Part shown: piece by piece, positions 8,205 to 16,349 of the stretch
Position numbering within the stretch: the stretch's first letter is position 1
How the letters are laid out: each line of letters opens with the position of its first letter
Assembly: GCF_034058155.1 (NCBI RefSeq)
Contig: NZ_CP139148.1
Span: 1,364,001 to 1,428,000, forward strand
Reading direction: 5' to 3'
Length of the DNA stretch: 64,000 nt
Source of the DNA: Flavobacterium sp. KACC 22761
GTDB taxonomy: Bacteria > Bacteroidota > Bacteroidia > Flavobacteriales > Flavobacteriaceae
Position numbers and translations under genes: made by a program
Notes under the pieces: model-generated
The model's database searches: none
What the model was told of the DNA's origin: nothing
Seen by the model: the letters and a program-made list of their open reading frames with translations, nothing else

Positions 8205-10024
8205 CCTATTTTATCAATTAATGGAAAAACAATCTGAACCATTGTTCCTGATTCCAATCCTTCTTTTTCTACAATTCTAAATGTAATTTCTTTTTTATAC
8301 AATTCGTTCAAAAGCGCAATTCGTTCTTTGGTATTGTTCAAACCTCGGGATTCGTATATTTTTTGGTTTTTTGTTTTGAGTTCACCGCTTTTGGTTAAGC
8401 CAATTCCATTGTCTTCAATCGTTACAATGATTTTTTCGTTTTTGACATCGAATCGTAAAGACAAAAATCCTTTTTTATCCAGATAACGTAATCCATGCCA
8501 AATGGCATTTTCGAGATGAGGCTGTAAAATCATATTCGGAACAAAAACCCTTTCCGGATCTAGCGAATCATCAACTGTAATTTCGAAATCAAATTTATCT
8601 TCAAAACGCAGATGTTCTAAATCCAGATATTTCTTCAACTGTTCCACTTCTTTATCCAAAGAAATAAAATCTTTATTCGAGTTTTCCATCATGTTCCGCA
8701 TCAGATTCGAATAAGACGTCAAATACTTATTCGCCTCCAATTCTTTGTTTTCCGAAATAAACTGATTGACGCTATTCAAACTATTAAAAATAAAATGCGG
8801 ATTCATCTCACGACGCAAAGACTGCAATGCGATTTCTTTATTCTTAATTTTAATGGAATACAACGCTTTTACAATAAACATAAACAAAAGCAGTAACAAA
8901 CCAACCGAACCAATCAGAAAATAATTGAAAGTGTTTTTCTTTGAAATCAGCTCATCTTTCAAAGTTTTCTCTTTTTCCAGCTGACGGATTTTCTCTTCCG
9001 TAATTTGAAAAGTTTTCGCATCAATTAAAGTTGTATCAGAATGAATGAGTTTATCGAAATTTTCAAAAAACTGTTCGTATAAAGCCATACTTTCTTTATC
9101 CTGACCTTTTGTTTTGTAGTATTTAACCAAAGATGATAAACTCTTTTTGGCTTCCGCCGAATTTCCTTTTTGAAAAGATAAATCATAGGCTTCTTTTAAT
9201 GATGAAATCGCCTTCTCAGGTTCTTTCTTTTCAAAATAAATAGAAGAAAGCGATTGAAGCTGTTTTATTTCGGTCGTATAATCTTTATTTTTTCTGGCTT
9301 CTGCCAATATTTTTTCACTTATCAAAAGCGCTTTATCAAACTGATTGTCTTCGACATAAACTTTGGCAATTTCGTTTTTGATTTTTATAGCTTCTTCAGG
9401 TTTGTTTTTGGTGTAGTCTAAGGCTTTGTTGTAACTCTCAATCGCTACTTTTTTATCATTTAACTGAAGTGAATTCTTCGCTTTCTGAACGTAAGCTTCT
9501 TTGACTTCGCCTTTTTTGTTTTCCTTTTTCAGCAAATCAATATTCGAATCCACATAATCTGTCTGACTTGCCGGATTAGACTGGTTTTTTAAACGGTTGG
9601 CATCGTTTAAATTGATTTTTTCTTCAACTGCGTCTTTTGTCAACGAGCCCGCTTTTTCATAGTTTTTAATCGCCGAGCCGAAATTTCTTTGGTTTTCCTG
9701 TGCCTTTGCCAAACTTCTGGTAACACGGGTTTTGTCTTCTGTCAGTTTTAATTTGGTATAACTGTTTAGCGCTCTTTTATAGTATTCTTCTGCTTTAGCA
9801 TTATCTCCTTTATTCAAAAATTCATTAGCCAGCCTTTCATAATTCTGAGCAATTTTCGACTCATCATTTTCATCTAATGATTTGGATAATTCATCAGCTG
9901 TTTTACTGATTTTGGAACTGCTTTTCTCCATTTTTTTGCTAGGAATAGCCTGTGCTGTTATTCGCTGTGGAACTAACAACACTACAAAAAACAGACTAAA
10001 AACAATTAACACATTATGCTTCAC
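8201..10024 (-). CDS. LytS-type sensor histidine kinase with periplasmic TPR sensor
   Basis: A signal-like N-terminus (ending near RITAQA) leads into a long TPR region (residues about 60-325), placed outside the cytoplasm. A membrane helix follows at about 367-389. The cytoplasmic part is the His_kinase family (YehU/LytS) rather than the HisKA type: RREMNPHFIFNSLNSV with phospho-acceptor His410, then a HATPase domain with N506 in ENAIWHG and the DNGIG box at 538-542. The N-terminal peptide also resembles a leader, so the topology needs care. It is translationally coupled to the LytTR regulator, and together they form a two-component system. TPR sensors of this kind are common in Bacteroidota; the signal is unknown. 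Confidence 0.92.
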   Translation of the reverse strand: MKHNVLIVFSLFFVVLLVPQRITAQAIPSKKMEKSSSKISKTADELSKSLDENDESKIAQNYERLANEFLNKGDNAKAEEYYKRALNSYTKLKLTEDKTRVTRSLAKAQENQRNFGSAIKNYEKAGSLTKDAVEEKINLNDANRLKNQSNPASQTDYVDSNIDLLKKENKKGEVKEAYVQKAKNSLQLNDKKVAIESYNKALDYTKNKPEEAIKIKNEIAKVYVEDNQFDKALLISEKILAEARKNKDYTTEIKQLQSLSSIYFEKKEPEKAISSLKEAYDLSFQKGNSAEAKKSLSSLVKYYKTKGQDKESMALYEQFFENFDKLIHSDTTLIDAKTFQITEEKIRQLEKEKTLKDELISKKNTFNYFLIGSVGLLLLLFMFIVKALYSIKIKNKEIALQSLRREMNPHFIFNSLNSVNQFISENKELEANKYLTSYSNLMRNMMENSNKDFISLDKEVEQLKKYLDLEHLRFEDKFDFEITVDDSLDPERVFVPNMILQPHLENAIWHGLRYLDKKGFLSLRFDVKNEKIIVTIEDNGIGLTKSGELKTKNQKIYESRGLNNTKERIALLNELYKKEITFRIVEKEGLESGTMVQIVFPLIDKIG

Positions 10025-10080
10025 AACAAGTAATTTAGAAAATGTAAAGTAACCTAATTTCAGATTCCTATCCTATATCT

Positions 10081-10146
10081 TTCACCAAGTCAAACGCCCT
10101 GTTGACCCATTCTGCCAAAAATACGTTTTTTCCTGCAATACATTTG
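10081..10146 (+). promoter_or_regulatory. Putative LytTR operator plus -7 element upstream of the SIMPL gene
   Basis: The block starts TTCACCAAGTCAAA and shares most of its first 46 bases with the block at 11281. Within it, ACCAAGTC (10084) and ACCCATTC (10105) form a direct repeat with a 21-bp period, the spacing typical of LytTR sites. A TACATTTG -7 element sits at 10139-10146, exactly 58 bp from the block start, as in the second copy. It lies between the divergent kinase gene and the SIMPL gene, so it may also govern autoregulation. Confidence 0.55.
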
Positions 10147-10169
10147 TTTCCGAATCAAAAATCAAAATC

Positions 10170-11132
10170 ATGAAAAAACTATTCTTACCCTTTTTTACCA
10201 TTCTATTTTCTCAGTTCATCAACGCACAGGCATCTGGAAATGTGAATTACCAAAATCAATATAATGCCCAAAACACGATTAACATCAATTTTCCTTCTAA
10301 CGATGGAATTGTCGCAAGCGTAAAAGGACTTGCCAATGTTAAAGCAGATTCTTATACCGCTATTTTCAGCACCACTCAAACCGGCAAAACAACCAAAGAA
10401 GTCAACGAATTACTTGACCAAAGAATTACACAGGCGCTGAACGAAATCAAACTTAAAAAAGGCGTTGAAACTTTTGTCGATATGATTTCGTTTGTTCCGG
10501 TTTATGAATACGAAACCGAGAAAAAAGTCTTCAGCCGAAAAACCTATAATGAAGTTCCGGTTGGATTTGAATTAAAGAAAAACATACACATCAAATTCTC
10601 CGATCCCAATCAGCTGAATGAGTTTATTTCTATTTTATCCAATAATGAAATTTACGATTTGGTACGAGTGGATTACTTTTCAAATGCTTTGGAAACAATA
10701 AAAAAAGAAATGATGGCCAAAGCCAGACTGCTGATTCAGGAAAAAATAAAAAACTATGAAGTTCTTCTTGGCGAAACCTTTACAAACACTGAAAAAAGAA
10801 TAGCCGATGATTTTGTTGTAAACTTACCAGTAGAAATGTACCGATCTTATGAAGCTTACAACAGTTCTTCGTTAAACTTAAAAAGAAATTCAAATATTAA
10901 CCAAGCTACCAAATTGACTACACTTTATTATCAGCCTGTTTTCGGTAAAGAGTTTGATTTTATCCTTAATCCTACTGTTTTAGAACCTGTTATTCAGGTA
11001 CAATATGAAGTAAAAATTGTCATTAACAGAGAAAAGAAACAAACAACAGCAAAAGCAGACAAAGAGTTTATTCTGATTACACCAAATGGCGATTTAAAAA
11101 CTTTAAATATCAATATGACAAAACAAAACTAA
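10170..11132 (+). CDS. Secreted SIMPL (DUF541) domain protein
   Basis: A signal peptide (MKKLFLPFFTILFSQFINAQ) precedes a 300-residue periplasmic or secreted protein. The segment VASVKGLANVKADSYTAIFSTTQTG followed by EVNELLDQRITQAL is the SIMPL/DUF541 pattern: a strand with an alternating fold, then a helix. Later strands such as GFELKKNIHIKF fit the same fold. SIMPL proteins are found in envelope-stress and outer-membrane contexts; no reaction is known. It stands alone on the plus strand behind the putative LytTR operator and is divergent from the two-component system. This makes it a probable regulon member. Confidence 0.8.
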   Translation: MKKLFLPFFTILFSQFINAQASGNVNYQNQYNAQNTININFPSNDGIVASVKGLANVKADSYTAIFSTTQTGKTTKEVNELLDQRITQALNEIKLKKGVETFVDMISFVPVYEYETEKKVFSRKTYNEVPVGFELKKNIHIKFSDPNQLNEFISILSNNEIYDLVRVDYFSNALETIKKEMMAKARLLIQEKIKNYEVLLGETFTNTEKRIADDFVVNLPVEMYRSYEAYNSSSLNLKRNSNINQATKLTTLYYQPVFGKEFDFILNPTVLEPVIQVQYEVKIVINREKKQTTAKADKEFILITPNGDLKTLNINMTKQN

Positions 11133-11164
11133 GCTGTTGGACGTAATTTGCATTTTTGTTAATG

Positions 11165-11244
11165 GCCCACGGATGATACGGATAAAAACGGATTTTTTAT
11201 AGTATTATCAGTGAAAACCTGTTTAATCCGCATCATCCGTGGGC
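11165..11244. repeat. Long inverted repeat (CCCACGGATGAT family)
   Basis: Arms 11165-11183 and 11226-11244 pair over 19 bp with one mismatch, around a 42-base AT-rich loop. The arms contain CCCACGGATGAT and CATCATCCGTGGG. There is no U-tract, so this looks like a dispersed intergenic repeat rather than a classical terminator, although it follows the SIMPL gene. Confidence 0.7.
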
Positions 11245-11280
11245 TATATTAAGTTACAAAATCTATGTTGCTGAGATCAT

Positions 11281-11346
11281 TTCACCAAGTCAAAAGCCCG
11301 TTTTACCCTTTGTCCGAAAAATAGGTCTTTTTTGTTTCTAAGTTTG
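11281..11346 (+). promoter_or_regulatory. Putative LytTR operator plus -7 element upstream of the VWA gene
   Basis: This is the second copy of the block at 10081: TTCACCAAGTCAAA, then GCCC, ACCC and AAAAATA at the same offsets. ACCAAGTC (11284) and ACCCTTTG (11305) repeat with a 21-bp period. A TAAGTTTG -7 element occupies 11339-11346, again 58 bp from the block start. The shared spacing of operator and promoter argues for one activator acting on both genes. Confidence 0.55.
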
Positions 11347-11375
11347 ATCTGTAATCATCAGTAAAACTAAAAATC

Positions 11376-12530
11376 ATGAAATCAAATCTTTTTATTTCCG
11401 CACTATTTGTAATTGCATTTTCTATTACAGGCTGTCATTCTTCTAATGCAAATCCGAAACCGAAAAATGGAATCGAAAAACCAGCTTCCAACACCAAAAT
11501 ACAAGTTGCCCTTTTGCTGGATACTTCGAGCAGTATGGACGGTTTAATTGATCAGGCAAAATCCAGATTATGGAATATCGTGAACACTTTGACCACTTTA
11601 AAATACGAAGGGAAAACACCTGATATCGAAATTGCTTTATATGAATATGGCAACGACGGACTTTCTGCAAAATCAAACTTCATCAGACAAATAACACCAC
11701 TTTCAACCGATTTGGATTTAATTTCCGAAAAACTATTTGCTTTGAGAACCAACGGAGGAAGTGAATACTGCGGAGCTGTTATACAAGATGCAACCAAAGA
11801 TTTGAAATGGGCATCGGAAAACAGTAGTATGAAACTGATCTATATTGCAGGAAACGAAGAATTCAATCAGGGAAAAATCAGTTACAAGGAATCCATCAGC
11901 AATGCTTTGAAAAATGGGATTTATGTGAATACTATTTTCTGTGGCAACAAAACCGAAGGCATCAACATTCTTTGGAAAGACGGTGCAGACCGAGGAAAAG
12001 GGAAATATTTCAATATTGATTCAGACAGAGCTGTTGAATATATTGCCACTCCTTATGATGATGAAATTGCCAAATGCGATGAAAAAATGAACAAAACCTA
12101 TATCAATTATGGTGCAAAAGGAGCCGAGAAAAAAATGAATCAGGTGATGCAGGATCAAAACGCTAAAAAGGTTTCTAATGCCAATTATACAGACCGTGCC
12201 GTAAGCAAATCAAAAGCGGTTTATAAAAACGACAGCTGGGATTTGGTCGACAAAGCAAAAGACGATGCCAGCGCTATTTCTAAAGTTAAAAAAGAAGAAT
12301 TACCAGCTGAACTGCAAAACAAATCGACTGCAGAATTGCAGAAAATAGTAACCGAAAAAACGAAAGAAAGAGAAACCATTCAGAAAGAAATCAGTGTTTT
12401 GGCCAAAAAACGTCAGGAATATATTGATACTGAATCTAAGAAAACTAAAAAGCAAGATGATTTAGGCAATACTATCAATTCATCTATAATAGCTTTTGCA
12501 AAAGTAAAAGGGTATACTGTTGAGAAATAA
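11376..12530 (+). CDS. VWA-domain lipoprotein
   Basis: The N-terminus is a lipoprotein signal with Cys20 in SITGC. The von Willebrand A domain runs over residues about 41-230 and carries a complete MIDAS motif DTSSS (49-53) in VALLLDTSSSMDGLIDQAK, plus a TNGGSEYCG loop. The C-terminal 130 residues are lysine-rich and partly coiled-coil (LQKIVTEKTKERETIQKEI). VWA lipoproteins bind other proteins through a metal ion; the partner here is unknown. The L,D-transpeptidase gene starts 8 bp downstream, so the pair forms an operon under the 11281 element. This links it to cell-wall remodelling, by context only. Confidence 0.86.
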   Translation: MKSNLFISALFVIAFSITGCHSSNANPKPKNGIEKPASNTKIQVALLLDTSSSMDGLIDQAKSRLWNIVNTLTTLKYEGKTPDIEIALYEYGNDGLSAKSNFIRQITPLSTDLDLISEKLFALRTNGGSEYCGAVIQDATKDLKWASENSSMKLIYIAGNEEFNQGKISYKESISNALKNGIYVNTIFCGNKTEGINILWKDGADRGKGKYFNIDSDRAVEYIATPYDDEIAKCDEKMNKTYINYGAKGAEKKMNQVMQDQNAKKVSNANYTDRAVSKSKAVYKNDSWDLVDKAKDDASAISKVKKEELPAELQNKSTAELQKIVTEKTKERETIQKEISVLAKKRQEYIDTESKKTKKQDDLGNTINSSIIAFAKVKGYTVEK

Positions 12531-12538
12531 ATTGTTGT

Positions 12539-13162
12539 ATGAAAAGTAAAATTTTCTTTCTCTTCTCGCTCTTGATTTTCTGCACCGCATTTGCCTGCAG
12601 AAACAAAGACGAAAAACCAACAGTCCACAAAAACTCAAAACCGATTTATTCCTACGAAGAGAAACTAAAAAGTGAAGTCAACGAAATCAAGAGATTCTTG
12701 GGGAAATCTCCGAAATACAATTCAGACGTTGCTTTCTTTTTAGATATGAAGGTAGAATCAGGAAGAAATCGGTTTTTTGTTTACGATTTAAAAGAGAATA
12801 AAGTGCTGGACAAAGGCTTGGTCGGACATGGTTCGGGTTCTGAAACCGGAATTTATGGCAATTTGAAATTTAGCAATGTAAAAAACTCCAATTGCACTTC
12901 ATTGGGTAAATATGCTATTGGCGGTTCTTATTCCGGAAGATTTGGAAAAGCGTATAAATTGTACGGTTTAGACAAAAGCAACAGCAATGCTTTTGACCGA
13001 AATATTGTCTTGCATAAATATGAAGATGTTCCGTTTGAAGAACAGCCATATCCAATCTGCAACAGTTTAGGCTGTCCGATGGTAAATGAAAAATTCTTCA
13101 ATGTTTTAGAAAAACAGATTGATCATTCTAAAAAGAAAATTATTTTAACCATTTATTATTAA
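12539..13162 (+). CDS. Murein L,D-transpeptidase-like lipoprotein (YkuD_2 type)
   Basis: The 207-residue protein has a short lipoprotein-type signal ending at AFAC (Cys20). The catalytic domain matches the 'murein L,D-transpeptidase catalytic domain' family: FFVYDLKENKVLDKGLVGHG, GKYAIGG, then IVLHKYEDVPF with His159, and the SLGCPMV box with the nucleophile Cys179. L,D-transpeptidases crosslink peptidoglycan stems or attach proteins to them in the periplasm. It lies 8 bp after the VWA lipoprotein gene and presumably shares its promoter and the LytTR control proposed there. Confidence 0.88.
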   Translation: MKSKIFFLFSLLIFCTAFACRNKDEKPTVHKNSKPIYSYEEKLKSEVNEIKRFLGKSPKYNSDVAFFLDMKVESGRNRFFVYDLKENKVLDKGLVGHGSGSETGIYGNLKFSNVKNSNCTSLGKYAIGGSYSGRFGKAYKLYGLDKSNSNAFDRNIVLHKYEDVPFEEQPYPICNSLGCPMVNEKFFNVLEKQIDHSKKKIILTIYY

Positions 13163-13227
13163 TTAAACCAACCTAATGACCTTTTTTGTTATCTATACCT
13201 TTATAAAACATTTTAAATTATACTCCA

Positions 13228-14865
13228 ATGATTAAAAAACAAGCAACGGCTTTCTTATTATTTTTAGGCATTTTTGCCTTTGCGCAAAAACCAATTTTTA
13301 CAACTGCAAAAGTAAAGGCGGCAACAGTATACTTTAATGCGGCCGAAATATTGGAAACTGCAAATGTTGTTCTGCCGGCAGGAACCTCTGAAATAGTGAT
13401 TAAAAATGTAGCGGTAAACTTAAATGAAAGCTCTATTCAAATTGGTGCACCTACAAATGTAACCGTACTTTCGGTTCAGTTTACCAACAATTATATTTCA
13501 GAATACGAAACCGATTCACAATCGCCATTATTAAAAAGAGTAAGAGATAGTATCATTTTGGTTCAGAAGGAAATACAAAAAGTAAACAATACTATTAATT
13601 CTGAAACAAAAACAATACAGCTGTTGGATAAAAATCAGCAGATTTCTGGAGCTAATTCAGGTTTAAATGTTACTGAGTTAATGAAAATGGTGGATTATTA
13701 TAAAAACAAACAACTTGAAATTTCCAATAACATCAACAACCTTACGGAGAAAAAACAAAAACTAGATCAAACACTCCAAAAATTAAACAACAAACTTGAG
13801 ATAAATACCGATAAAGAAGAACAGACTTCTTCAGGAAAATTGATTGTTCAGGTAATGAATAATCAGACAGGAAATATTCCGTTGGAAATATCTTATTTGA
13901 CTAATAATGCTTCCTGGTCGCCTTTTTATGATTTGAGAACCGAAAGTGTAAATGCACCAATCAATATGATGTACAAAGCACAAGTTGTTCAAAATACAGG
14001 AATTGACTGGAAAAAAGTAAAACTTACTTTATCCAGCGGTCAACCAAATCAAAACAATCAGGCACCAATACTAAGTTCCTGGTTCTTAACAAATGTTGCT
14101 TATAATAATGACGTTGTAGTTACTGGTTACGGTATGAGTAAAAGAAATCAGATACAAGGAAGTCTTTATAAAGAGAAAAAAATAAACAATGAAATGGAAA
14201 TGGCAGCTCCAGCAATGACAGAATCATCTGTTTCAAATTATACAACAGTGGCAGAAAACCAGCTTAATATTTCTTTTGACATTGATATTCCGTATGATAT
14301 TTTATCGAATGGAAAAATTCATAGTGTCTCCCTAAAGGAAATAAAATTACCGGCAACTTACAAGTATTATGCTGTTCCAAAAGCCGAAAATGATGCTTTT
14401 TTACTAGCAGAAATTGCAGATTACAACAAATACAATTTGTTACGAGGTGAAGCTAATATCATTTTTGAAGGCATGTATGTAGGTAAAACTTTTATTGAGC
14501 CAAACCAAACGAGCGACACTTTGAATCTAAGTATGGGACGCGACAAAAAAGTATCTATCAAAAGAGAAAAAGTTGCCGATAAATCAGGCACAAAATTTTT
14601 ATCTGCTAGAAAAGAACAGACATTTACATTTGACCTTACTATAAGAAACAACAAAAAAGAAGCTGTCGAATTAATTTTAAAAGACCAATATCCCCTCAGC
14701 ACAAACAAGGAAATTGAAGTAGAACTTCTGCAAAGTGATGGTGCTAAAGTCAATTCTGAAACAGGAATTCTTACTTGGCAGCTACAGTTAAAGCCAAACG
14801 AAACCAAAAAATTCAGAATTAGCTACAGAGTGAAATATCCAAAAGATCAGGTTTTAAATCTATAA
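13228..14865 (+). CDS. DUF4139/DUF4140 (MuiA-like) secreted protein with a SusC-like loop
   Basis: The protein is 545 residues with a signal peptide ending near FAFAQ. The DUF4140 region comes first (AATVYFNAAEILETANVVLPAGTSE), then a coiled coil at about 100-195. The DUF4139 region follows from about 205 (ISYLTNNASWSPFYDLR, and near the end the FRISYRVKYPKDQ strand). An insertion at 296-302 reads VVVTGYG and continues MSKRNQIQGS, very like the plug segment of SusC TonB-dependent porins. MuiA-type proteins are envelope proteins without a known reaction. The gene lies 65 bp after the transpeptidase gene and ends in a strong hairpin terminator. Confidence 0.83.
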   Translation: MIKKQATAFLLFLGIFAFAQKPIFTTAKVKAATVYFNAAEILETANVVLPAGTSEIVIKNVAVNLNESSIQIGAPTNVTVLSVQFTNNYISEYETDSQSPLLKRVRDSIILVQKEIQKVNNTINSETKTIQLLDKNQQISGANSGLNVTELMKMVDYYKNKQLEISNNINNLTEKKQKLDQTLQKLNNKLEINTDKEEQTSSGKLIVQVMNNQTGNIPLEISYLTNNASWSPFYDLRTESVNAPINMMYKAQVVQNTGIDWKKVKLTLSSGQPNQNNQAPILSSWFLTNVAYNNDVVVTGYGMSKRNQIQGSLYKEKKINNEMEMAAPAMTESSVSNYTTVAENQLNISFDIDIPYDILSNGKIHSVSLKEIKLPATYKYYAVPKAENDAFLLAEIADYNKYNLLRGEANIIFEGMYVGKTFIEPNQTSDTLNLSMGRDKKVSIKREKVADKSGTKFLSARKEQTFTFDLTIRNNKKEAVELILKDQYPLSTNKEIEVELLQSDGAKVNSETGILTWQLQLKPNETKKFRISYRVKYPKDQVLNL

Positions 14866-14880
14866 AACCTTTCAAAACAA

Positions 14881-14910
14881 AAATCCCAATAATCAAGATT
14901 ATTGGGATTT
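14881..14910 (+). terminator. Rho-independent terminator after the DUF4139 gene
   Basis: Two 14-bp arms (14881-14894 and 14897-14910, AAATCCCAATAATC and its complement) enclose a 2-base loop and run into T-rich sequence. It lies 15 bp past the stop codon at 14865. Confidence 0.85.
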
Positions 14911-14923
14911 TGTATTTATTCAG

Positions 14924-14956
14924 AAACCTAACCCGTTTTAAAAATGGGTTAGGTTT
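14924..14956. repeat. Inverted repeat AAACCTAACCC
   Basis: Arms 14924-14934 and 14946-14956 are perfect 11-bp complements around an AT-rich loop. It lies between the terminator and the 48-bp palindrome, in the gap of two convergent genes. Confidence 0.6.
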
Positions 14957-14992
14957 GATTTTGAATATTTTTCAATGCAAGAAGATCTTTTG

Positions 14993-15040
14993 TTTTTAAT
15001 CTCGCAATCCCGATAGCTATCGGGATTGCGAGATTAAAAA
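14993..15040. repeat. 48-bp perfect palindrome followed by reverse 8-bp-period array
   Basis: The bases on either side of 15016/15017 are perfect complements for 24 bp each, with no loop. The core is CCCGATAGCTATCGGG, bordered by GCAAT/ATTGC and T5/A5. Immediately after it, 15043-15066 carries CTTAGTGT, CTTAGCGC and CTTCGTGG in 8-bp register, and a second CTTCGTGG follows near 15079. The cluster lies downstream of the minus-strand aldo/keto reductase gene. Confidence 0.8.
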
Positions 15041-15093
15041 ACCTTAGTGTCTTAGCGCCTTCGTGGCAAAAAATCGCCTTCGTGGCAAAAAAA

Positions 15094-16131
15094 TTAAGGA
15101 GCGGGATCAGGAATAATTCCCTGAACTGCATCAATCTCGTGTAAAATTTGCTTCGACAATACAACATCAATTGTATCGATATTTTCTTTTAATTGTTCCA
15201 ATGTCGTCGCGCCAATAATTGAACTCGTCAAGAACGGCTGTTGCAAAACAAATCCCATTGCCAATTGCGTCAACGTTAAACCATGTTTTTTAGCGATTTC
15301 CTGATATAATTTTGTCGCCTGGGTACATTGATCACTATTGTAGCGTTTGTATTGCGGAAAAAGATTAATTCTCGCTTTCGGATGACTTTCTCCTGTCAGG
15401 AATTTTCCAGTCAAAACTCCAAAGGCTAAAGGAGAATATCCTAACAAACCAACATTTTCATATTTTGAAACTTCGGCAGAATTCACTTCAAACAAACGAT
15501 TCAATAAAGAATACGGATTTTGAACGGTTTTTATTCTTGGCAAATTGTTGTATTTGCTTTCTTCGAGCAAACGCATCATTCCCCAAGCATTTTCGTTTGA
15601 AACTCCAATGTGTTTGATTTTGCCTTCTTTGATTAATCCGTCGAAAGTCTCCAGAATTTCTCTGAAGTTATCTTCCCAAACATCATCATGTCCATGAAAA
15701 GCACGTTGTCCGAAATTGTTTGTTTTTCTTTCCGGCCAGTGCATTTGGTACAAATCAATATAATCGGTCTGCAATCTTTTTAAACTGTTTTCGACTGCAT
15801 ATTTGATACTTGCCGGCGAAAAATCCAGTTTTTCACGCATGTATCCAAAATTCGGATTCGGGCCTGCGATTTTTGATGCCAAAACCACTTTGTCTCTGTT
15901 TCCAGATTTCTTAAACCAAGTCCCAATAATTTTTTCTGTACTTCCGTAAGTCGCTTCACTTGCCGGAACCGAATACATTTCGGCCGTATCGAAGAAGTTC
16001 ACTCCTCTTTCAAGAGCATAATCCATTTGAGCATGCCCTTCTGATTCTGTATTCTGTTGCCCGTAAGTCATCGTTCCAAGGCAAATTTTACTAACTTTTA
16101 TATTGGTGTTGGGTAATGTAGTGTATTTCAT
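15094..16131 (-). CDS. Aldo/keto reductase, Tas-like
   Basis: The 345-residue protein is an NADPH-dependent TIM-barrel oxidoreductase closely resembling E. coli Tas in length and pattern: CLGTMTYGQQN, FDTAEMYSVPASEATYGSTE, DYIDLYQMHWPERKTNNFGQ, and the QNPYSLLNR and TLEQLKENID segments. The catalytic tetrad is visible as Asp and Tyr in FDTAEMY, Lys in LASKIAG and His in YQMHWPE. It lies alone on the minus strand, with repeat-rich gaps on both sides. The substrate cannot be told from the sequence. Confidence 0.93.
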   Translation of the reverse strand: MKYTTLPNTNIKVSKICLGTMTYGQQNTESEGHAQMDYALERGVNFFDTAEMYSVPASEATYGSTEKIIGTWFKKSGNRDKVVLASKIAGPNPNFGYMREKLDFSPASIKYAVENSLKRLQTDYIDLYQMHWPERKTNNFGQRAFHGHDDVWEDNFREILETFDGLIKEGKIKHIGVSNENAWGMMRLLEESKYNNLPRIKTVQNPYSLLNRLFEVNSAEVSKYENVGLLGYSPLAFGVLTGKFLTGESHPKARINLFPQYKRYNSDQCTQATKLYQEIAKKHGLTLTQLAMGFVLQQPFLTSSIIGATTLEQLKENIDTIDVVLSKQILHEIDAVQGIIPDPAP

Positions 16132-16143
16132 TTTTTTAAGTTG

Positions 16144-16172
16144 CTAAGATTCTAAGATACTAAGACCCTAAG
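16144..16172. repeat. 8-bp-period CTAAGNNN array
   Basis: The sequence reads CTAAGATT, CTAAGATA, CTAAGACC, CTAAG in perfect 8-bp register, just upstream of the aldo/keto reductase start. The reverse-oriented counterpart (CTTAGCAT, CTTAGAAC, CTTA) lies at 16333-16349, on the other side of the terminator hairpin. The intervening bases 16173-16292 hold no gene. Confidence 0.8.
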
Positions 16173-16292
16173 TTTTTTCTCTTTTATAATATTTAAGATT
16201 CCAAAGATACGCAGGGATTCTTCAATTCTAAATTTGACAAAGGTTAAAATAATGATAAGATAAAATCCAATTTTTAAATTCCAAATTCCAAA

Positions 16293-16327
16293 AAAAAGGG
16301 TTCAAAGTAAAACTTTGAACCCTTTTT
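16293..16327 (-). terminator. Rho-independent terminator after the OmpA-like lipoprotein gene
   Basis: Arms 16293-16307 and 16313-16327 (AAAAAGGGTTCAAAG and its complement) form a 15-bp perfect stem with a 5-base loop. On the minus strand it ends in a T run, 23 bp past the stop of the gene at 16350. Confidence 0.85.
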
Positions 16328-16349
16328 AAAATCTTAGCATCTTAGAACC

